NCBI GenBank assembly: GCA_959347315.1
Contig: OY365806.1
Location: forward strand, 22,892,900 to 22,956,899
Length of the DNA stretch: 64,000 nt
Direction: 5' to 3'
DNA from: Bimastos eiseni
Lineage: Eukaryota; Annelida; Clitellata; Crassiclitellata; Lumbricidae
A model generated the notes under the pieces. The model was not told the DNA's origin. It worked only from the letters and a program-made list of their open reading frames with translations, and made no database searches. Numbering within the stretch: the stretch's first letter is position 1; each line of letters opens with the position of its first letter. Of this stretch, positions 58,042 to 64,000 are shown piece after piece. The translations under genes were made by a program, and so were the position numbers.

Positions 58042-58565
58042 CTGTAACTCATTACTCATCGGCCTACCAAAACTCCGCTCCAGTCTGTACTCAACGCAGC
58101 TGCTCGTTTGATTGCCCGTCTTCCTCATTTCTCATTTATCTCTACTTTCATGACTGAACATCTTCATTGGCTTCCCCAACTAATAGGATTCAGTTTAAAA
58201 TTCTCTTTCTTACATACAAAGCGTTGTTGGGTCAAGCTCCGAGCTATCTTTGCGATCTTATCATGCAACCTATCTCGGCTACCTCTGGACGTTCCGCTCT
58301 TGAGACCGTCAGGACCTTCTAGTACCTCTGTCTAAAAACTGCCCCAGCTCAGCATTGTGCCTATGTCTCTGTTGGCCCTTCGCTATGGAATAGTCTTCCT
58401 GCCTTTACTAGTGCTTCCATCCTATCTGGTAGCACAACTGTTTCTGCTCGTTCTCTTAAGACTTTTCTTTTCTTTAGGCCAGGGGTTCTTCGCACTGGGA
58501 GCGCCTCTGATTAGGTTACACTGTGAGAGGCGCTATATAAATCCGTAAATAGAATAGAATATAGA
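58042..58565 (+). mobile_element. LINE A (L2/CR1-like), right part
   Basis: The region resumes the LINE A protein on the plus strand: LQSVLNAAARLIARLPHFS, TEHLHWLP, a KALLGQAPSYLCDL-type block, then YVSVGPSLWNSLPAFTSAS and LKTFLFF, then the tail GAGAGGCGCTATATAAAT and an (AATAG)n-like end. Several stops and frame changes are present. The first five bases (CTGTA) are the right copy of LINE B's target duplication. Confidence 0.88.
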
Positions 58566-59819
58566 TGTATCTAACTGTTACCGAATCTATACACACAAAA
58601 GCAATAAAGACAACCTAGCCAAGTTGCTACTCTGCCACTCGTTTAACATTGTCCAGGCTACTCTATCAACACTGTCAACAGCGCAGGTTTAATGGAAGCC
58701 TAATGAACATCTGTACGTTGACCTCGTCAGTTCATCCAGCCTACGACCCACACTTCATCACCCTTCAACGCTTCAGTGGAGTCGATCCAGAAATTTCGGA
58801 TCATTTCTGTGATCCTCTTTAATCCAATAAGAGAGAGATCCGTGGTGTTACAATAAAAGCAGGGAAGGTATGCAAGCTGAACCAGAAATTAAGTGGTGAG
58901 CTATTAACCCCAGTCGGGTTCATCTGGCTTGCATTTCGCATTACAATAAGCACTGCGTACATAGTAGGCTAGGTCGTCTGTTTATTGCCTACTGTTTAAG
59001 GATGCCGCACACGACGCCTGGGTCGTCACCGGTGTGCCTTTACTTTGCCGGCGCATCACTTTGATCTCTTCTTTGATCTCGCCGACAAGACGTGTTATGC
59101 GGCACGATTCAACAGCTTAGACAAATTGTAGCGACACCGAGTTTCGCGGATTAAGTCACAACTGTACTACGCCGTCGCAAAATCCAACTTGCTTCTTTGT
59201 CTCCTTAGTCCTACGCATTCGTATTCGCTTTAGTATACGTATGCCCATAGTATGCCCAGTTCGAAATTAAGGGCCTGTGGTAGACACAAGCAACACCACG
59301 AAAGCGTATATAGGTGACCTGTATTGGCATTTGACCTCGAAGTGCACTCGTTTCTCTGTAAACGGTCAGTTTTATGCAACGCATTGGCATCGAGGTATCT
59401 GCGGGCGTCAATTCCTATATCACTGTCGAACTTGTTGACCTGTTGTTGCATGTGTCTAAAAATAGCGCAGCCATTGTTAATTGCAGAATCGAGATTGCTT
59501 ACGTCATAATTGTATTAGTTTCATCTCTTACATTTATTATCCATTTGTAACCGAAGTAGAAATTATACCTAAGATGAAATTATTTTTATTGGGGAGTTCT
59601 GCTGCTTTGTCCAAATTATTTTTTAATGACGAGCTGCATTGGTTTTCCAGTCGGGTTTAATGTTTCACTGGAACTCTTTCTCAGGAATAAGACTGTTCAT
59701 CATAACATCATTATCATAAACAGAAGTGTTAAGCAGAGCGCTAACATTTAGCGGTAAATACTTAATTGTACAGTGCACATGTGCACGTATTGTTTATTCA
59801 TTACGCAGAATTAGGCCTA
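58566..59819. other. Intergenic, nothing recognised
   Basis: An imperfect inverted pair TGCCGCACACGACG (about 59003) and CGTGTTATGCGGCA (about 59091) hints at a small degraded repeat. No coding recognised. Confidence 0.3.
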
Positions 59820-60290
59820 TTTAGGCGTTTCTTGAAGGTTATCACTCAGGAGCACTACCGAGTAGCGTCCCAGCACGACAGGCAAGTAACGTTTAAGGCG
59901 AGCATTAGAAGAGTCAACCCTGGTGACTAGAGCAACGCCAACAGAAGCTTATTCCAGAGGAAGGTCCAACCACCGAGAAGGCACGATTCTGTTTAGTGGA
60001 TGTGCGGCCAAAAGATAGTACATCTTGCTTAGTATAGCGGAGAGAGCGACGCGTCAGTGCACTCAACTTAGAGCTCATGAAGATATGTAGGGGTGAGGTC
60101 CAGCTGACTCCAGCAAGGACCAATAGGTCAGAGCGATGATACGGTACGAGAGTCGCTGCTGGAGGGGAGCCAGCGCAGCTCATCCAGAATATGGCCGGAC
60201 ACGTGACGAAATGTTGTAATGCACTTGAGAAGACGTGCGGCAGAACGTGACATACATGACCATGTTACAGCACTAAGAATCTTCTTCTCT
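59820..60290 (-). mobile_element. L2-type LINE, 3' fragment
   Basis: Minus-strand frames read RSAARLLKCITTFRHVSG-like sequence near 60240-60190, then LAGVSWTSPLHIFMSSKLS, then SLRYTKQDVLSFGRTSTKQN and RAFSVVGPS, with a shifted continuation through the WNKLLLALV-type segment. These match the C-terminal blocks of LINE B. It is 5' truncated with at least one frameshift. It may lie in an intron of the minus-strand gene to its right. Confidence 0.75.
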
Positions 60291-61736
60291 CACGTCAGCA
60301 GGTGGCATATTTCTTCTTCAGGTCAACACATAGCATGTAAATGAGTTGTTTAATTTAGCATACATTTCTGATAATAATTTTTCTGTGCACTTCCCCGGTG
60401 CATTAACAGGTGCATTAAACGATGCATTAATATGAAGGCAATGTAAGCAATTGATGTAATCTGCACAACTTGAGAATGAATCGATGCCTTAAGTCTCAAC
60501 GTTTCCATTAACGCCTAAGAAAGGTTAAACTGTGAATCCTGAAAATAGAGAGCAATATTTCAAGAATTCTTCAAAGCCTAATATTAGACGTTGACATAAG
60601 TAAGGAAAAGATGCAAAATTAATTCATCATGTTCAAAATATTTCAAGATCTTCACAAAAATAACTGACCTCGCTTCACAAAACATTAACATTAAAAAGCA
60701 TTAACGATTGATATGACTGACCTATTATACAAAACTACACAATTCTTACAAAAAGTCAAGGCGGCAGTTACGACAGTTTTGAGACAAAACTAATACATTG
60801 AGATGCACCAGTCGTCAAAAAGTAATTGACAAAAAGACTATGTGAATGCTCTAGCTCATAAATGAAACAAGCGGATACCGTGTAAGTGTCCTACTCCTTT
60901 GGTCGATATTGGTACATGAAGCAGAATATTTTTCTACCGTCCATTACAATAAGAGATTAGTATTGCGGATTCACACCTTGTTTCCTATTTGGGCTGAATT
61001 AGCCTGCTTTGGGTCGTTTTTGAGTACGAATCAATGAAGGCTGGAGGTCGGACTCGTTGCTGAATGCAATCAGATGCACTTGGTTTAGCTAAACCATTTT
61101 TCTTTGGTTAAACAATAAACATGAACCTATTCTAAATACACGAGTTGCAGTTTTTGGTCAGAAAGAATGCGTGTGACGATGCCACGTCAACCCAGGTTGA
61201 GTTCAGCGCGTGATGGGTTTGGTTGGAGCATCACAGCTGACAAGGTTTGAAAACACGACGAAAATGTTTACTATCGGTTGCTTATAGAGTTCAAACGTGG
61301 AGCTATTCACGAGATTCTGGTTATGAGATCTTTGTAACGAGATTTTAGTCATACAAACTTGTCAAGAGTCATTAATTTCCAGTCATGAGATTCTAGTCAA
61401 GATATTCTAGTTCTGAGATCCTCATAATTGTGAGAATCTAGTCTATAGAATGGCAGATTATAATGTATTAGCTCAGCAGTGTGTACATGTTGTTTGCCTC
61501 AACTGCGGTCCTGAAACTTTCTTCTGGGCCATGATAAAGAACATAACAATGAACAGAAAGCTGCTTACTATTGTTGTGATAATTAGGCGACAAGCACAAA
61601 GGTTACATGCACAATAAGGCACGCAATCATCCTGTGGTCATTACGTCTAAGAAGAGGCATCGGTTCATCTTGGATGGTTCCCAAGCATAGTCTGCTGATA
61701 ATTCGGTAACAAAACGGTTCCATCGAAGGCACTTAC
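60291..61736 (-). other. Probable intron of the Ala/His-rich gene
   Basis: Begins (reading on the minus strand) with a GTAAGT donor at 61736-61731. I could not find the next exon. Nothing else recognised. Confidence 0.4.
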
Positions 61737-62260
61737 TTTGTCTTTAACCGCTTTGTGAGCGTGAGAGAGATGATGATGATGATGGTGATGATGAGTTGAC
61801 TGTGAAGTTGGTTCTTGGGTTACAGACGACGACGGTAGACCGACGCCAAATGCCTCTACCAAACTAACTGAGGTCGCGTTGGAGTCAGGTGATGGAGGTG
61901 CCTGTGGCTCTAGGACGCCCACCTGCGACAATCCAGGGACCTGGAGCCGTGGAAATGGACACCCGCTGCTTGTCGATGGATGGATGTATGATGGTGGAAG
62001 GGATGCAGCAGCTGCTGCGGCCGCCGCTGCTGCAGCAGCTGCGCTCCAGTTGCGTGATGGACGCGTCAGGTTCCACATGCCGTTGTACTGATGGCACTGC
62101 TGATGGTTGGGGTAGTGGAAGCTGGACGATGGGCCAATGAAGACGTCGGACTGCGCCGGATTGCACGGTTCATTGGGTGAAGTCGTTCCATGCAACCAAC
62201 TGTCGCCCGTTAAACATGTCGATAGATAACGATAACCTTCGTGACCAGTGACGTAGGAAC
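61737..62260 (-). CDS. Internal exon of unidentified Ser/Ala/His-rich gene (exon n+1)
   Basis: 524 bp. Acceptor TTTATTCCATTCAG precedes 62260 and donor AAA|GTAAGT follows 61737, leaving phase 0. Entered in phase 1, it encodes 174 further residues starting SYVTGHEGYRYLSTCL, with DSWLHG, SSSFHYPNHQQCHQYNG, MWNLTRPSRNWS, a run of 13 Ala written with mixed codons, a Pro/Ser-rich stretch, a run of eight His and AHKAVKDK at the end. Mixed Ala codons argue for selection on the protein rather than simple repeat slippage. Such composition is typical of activation or repression regions of developmental transcription factors; I considered GATA, T-box and AP-2 factors and could not match any. Downstream exons should carry the defining domain. 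An open frame on the opposite strand is a shadow. Confidence 0.7.
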
Positions 62261-63279
62261 CTGAATGGAATAAAGACAGGACGAATTTCATGAATTTCAA
62301 TACATCATAATATCACTTTCAAAGCCCCAATTAAATCTGTTTTGTCTAATCTTCTGGCCACTTTCCGACGCAATTTCAATTTCATTGCTGCGCAGTACAA
62401 GGAAAACATAGTTATAATTATGCCATCACGCACAAGCGCACAGATGTACCTAGAATTCGTGCTTGAAATTGTCAGTCAGTCTAATTAAAGTGTCCAAAGT
62501 TTTTCTTATAAGTGTTCTGTTGTTGTAGCCAGTTGCACATCATTAATGAACTCGTCTTATCGAAATGTTGAAAATGCGATATTTAGGTTATCTTTCCGAT
62601 GCGCATTTGAAGATGCAATGAGTTCTTTACGACAGGTCACTATGTTCTCCTTCGCTTGTCCTTTGAAGAAGTATCGCCTGCTTCGTTATAAATACGGCAG
62701 CAATATTTTTAGCTCCACCGTATCAAAACCACTATAAAGGCCCTACAACAACTCATTTATATGTCGCCGAGTTAGGCTTCTCGAATGTATTCCAAATACG
62801 CACTTGGAAATTTAATAGCAACTCAATTTCAACACAATTCGAAATTGATACTAAGTCCAATTACATACTAAGAGACACACTAACCTAAACGTTCCTAAAG
62901 TTATTGTGCTTGGAGTTCTGTAACACGATCATTTAAAGCCAGTCAGCGTATTTTCAGAATAAGTCACCTATACAGTTCACCAACCACAACTCGAGTACTA
63001 CGTGGTCACCACAATGACGAAATTCTAATGTGTGCATATATCGTAGGCAAGATGCACTGATTTCGATTCCAATTCCTCGTCACAGATATCGAGGCTTAGA
63101 AGACGCTTCTGCCCTACGTTGTGACCAATATTGCTAGATGATGAAACAGATTTTCTGCAGCTGCTGGTTAAATAGGCAATAATTATAATAAGGACCTACC
63201 GCCTAAGCTAGATGAGATATCTGTTTCGCAATGTCAGTCTTGTAATGTAATTCCACGGTGGGTTGATCAGGGAACTCAC
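62261..63279 (-). other. Intron between the two exons
   Basis: 1019 bp, GT at 63279-63278 (GTGAGT) and AG at 62262-62261 with a pyrimidine-containing tract before it. AT-rich, no repeat recognised. Confidence 0.65.
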
Positions 63280-63486
63280 CGGATCTGGGTCGGGTGCTGT
63301 AGGTTGCTGAATAAGGCGTATGTCTGGCATCGTGCAAACCGATCCGGTCTCTGGCTGCAGCGGAACTCGACTGCAGACTGGCAAAGACTCCTTGGTGGTT
63401 GTGGAACGGACTAATGACAGACGACGACACGAAGGAGTGGCCCGAACTTCCGCTGTCTCCTCGAAGGAACCACGGATGACCAGAAA
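63280..63486 (-). CDS. Internal exon of unidentified Ser/Ala/His-rich gene (exon n)
   Basis: 207 bp. Acceptor TGCTCTGTCAAGCAG lies before 63486 and donor G|GTGAGT after 63280. Both boundaries are phase 1, so the spliced frame continues into 62260 with a Gly codon across the junction. The product reads SGHPWFLRGDSGSSGHSF, VSSSVISPFHNHQGVFASLQ, then SSSAAARDRIGLHDARHTPY and SATYSTRPRS. It is Ser/His-rich with aromatic patches and has no recognised domain. A methionine-started frame that runs through the acceptor (from 63538) is not the true start. The upstream exon is not identified and is probably beyond the window. Confidence 0.65.
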
Positions 63487-64000
63487 CTGCTTGACAGAGC
63501 AGACAAATGCACAGGACATCAATTCGCATGGAACTCATTCTTCATTGGCTTCTGTTCTTCAAACGTGCACATTTTGTGACTAATTTCGTCAATATGTCAT
63601 TAACGTGGACGTTTAGCTCAAATGGTGGAAGGGTGTCTCCCGCTGGCACCATAAGAATCAGAGAACATCAGTCGATCAGGTCATAGATTGATTGACTGCT
63701 AATAGCATTAATAATACTAATAGCATTAGTACGTAATATCATTGCATTGCATCAGTAAATTTTAGTCTATTCAGTGCTTAAGGCTTGATTAATGGTGGAC
63801 CAACTTTAAATTGAAAATAAGTAGAATATAAAAACAAAATTGGAAGCCACAAACACTCTTTGTATACGTTCAATAAATAATTATTATCGTGTGTAATGCT
63901 TAGCTTCAGTCAAAAATAAAGGAATACTACTAAAAGTTGAAAGTTTACAAATTAAGGACGAGCTAAAACACGTGAGCAATAGATCAAATACTGCATATAC
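63487..64000 (-). other. Probable upstream intron, possible tRNA-like relic
   Basis: Around 63613-63670 the plus strand has TTTAGCTCAAATGGTGGAAG followed by GGGTGTCTCCC, resembling the 5' half of a tRNA-derived repeat, but no B box follows. Otherwise AT-rich and unremarkable. Confidence 0.25.

Noticed and set aside
57256..58128. 290-codon reverse transcriptase frame taken as one protein from its first ATG
   Set aside because: Codons 1-29 lie across the nested insertion boundary in antisense LINE A; only the part from 58041 belongs to LINE B.
61879..62166. Plus-strand and alternative minus-strand frames over the Ala/His exon
   Set aside because: Shadow frames; the phase-consistent splice sites support only the frame described.
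63613..63670. tRNA-like sequence in the upstream flank of the Ala/His gene
   Set aside because: Resembles only a tRNA 5' half; the B box and acceptor stem are absent.
1..64000. CRISPR arrays, toxin-antitoxin, operons or viral genomes
   Set aside because: The tandem arrays have no spacer structure, the DNA is clearly animal nuclear sequence and no polycistronic gene blocks or viral genes are present.

Overview
This is a window of AT-rich animal nuclear DNA. Introns with consensus splice sites, polyglutamine-free but Ala/His-rich coding, dense microsatellites and several classes of animal transposon all point to a metazoan. The dispersed palindromic octamer TAGGCCTA, an L2/CR1-type LINE landscape and a single-exon neuropeptide-type GPCR suggest a marine invertebrate (lophotrochozoan or deuterostome). 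I cannot name the species from sequence alone. There is no bacterial, organellar or viral operon structure, no CRISPR array and no rRNA.

Only two host genes can be supported. (1) A complete single-exon class A G-protein-coupled receptor at 48615-50411 (+), 598 aa, peptide-receptor-like, with a very long glycosylation-rich second extracellular loop. (2) Two consecutive internal exons of a minus-strand gene at 63486-63280 and 62260-61737, joined by a phase-1 intron. They encode a Ser/Ala/His-rich region typical of the disordered part of a developmental transcription factor; the family is not identified, and both ends of the gene lie outside what I can see.

The rest is mobile and repetitive DNA. 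The left end (127-2555) is a full-length ZBED5-like hAT transposon with a perfect 8-bp target duplication but a frameshifted transposase. It is followed by a Harbinger-type MITE (2746-3243, TAA duplications) and a third inverted-repeat element (3697-4654). At 14.7-17.1 kb two different mariner elements flank a TATG microsatellite, each bounded by TA. Minisatellites lie at 17.3, 20.1, 32.9, 33.5 and 51.6 kb. Non-LTR retrotransposon pieces occur at 17.7, 35.0, 52.0, 52.6, 54.5, 56.4-58.5 and 59.9 kb; the 56.4-58.5 kb block is one LINE inserted antisense into another with a 5-bp duplication. Two copies of a tRNA-derived SINE (41.2, 55.3 kb) and three copies of a short repeat that I do not recognise (18.3, 44.2, 45.1 kb) complete the dispersed repeats.

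Large stretches (roughly 5-14 kb, 21-31 kb, 35-41 kb, 45-48 kb) show nothing beyond simple repeats and are best described as intergenic or intronic. I found no evidence of a new multi-gene system. The most useful leads are the nested LINEs, the mariner pair, the SINE and unknown repeat families, a 43-bp near-perfect palindrome inside an 88-bp hairpin at 27.5 kb, the divergent GPCR and the unidentified Ala/His-rich gene.
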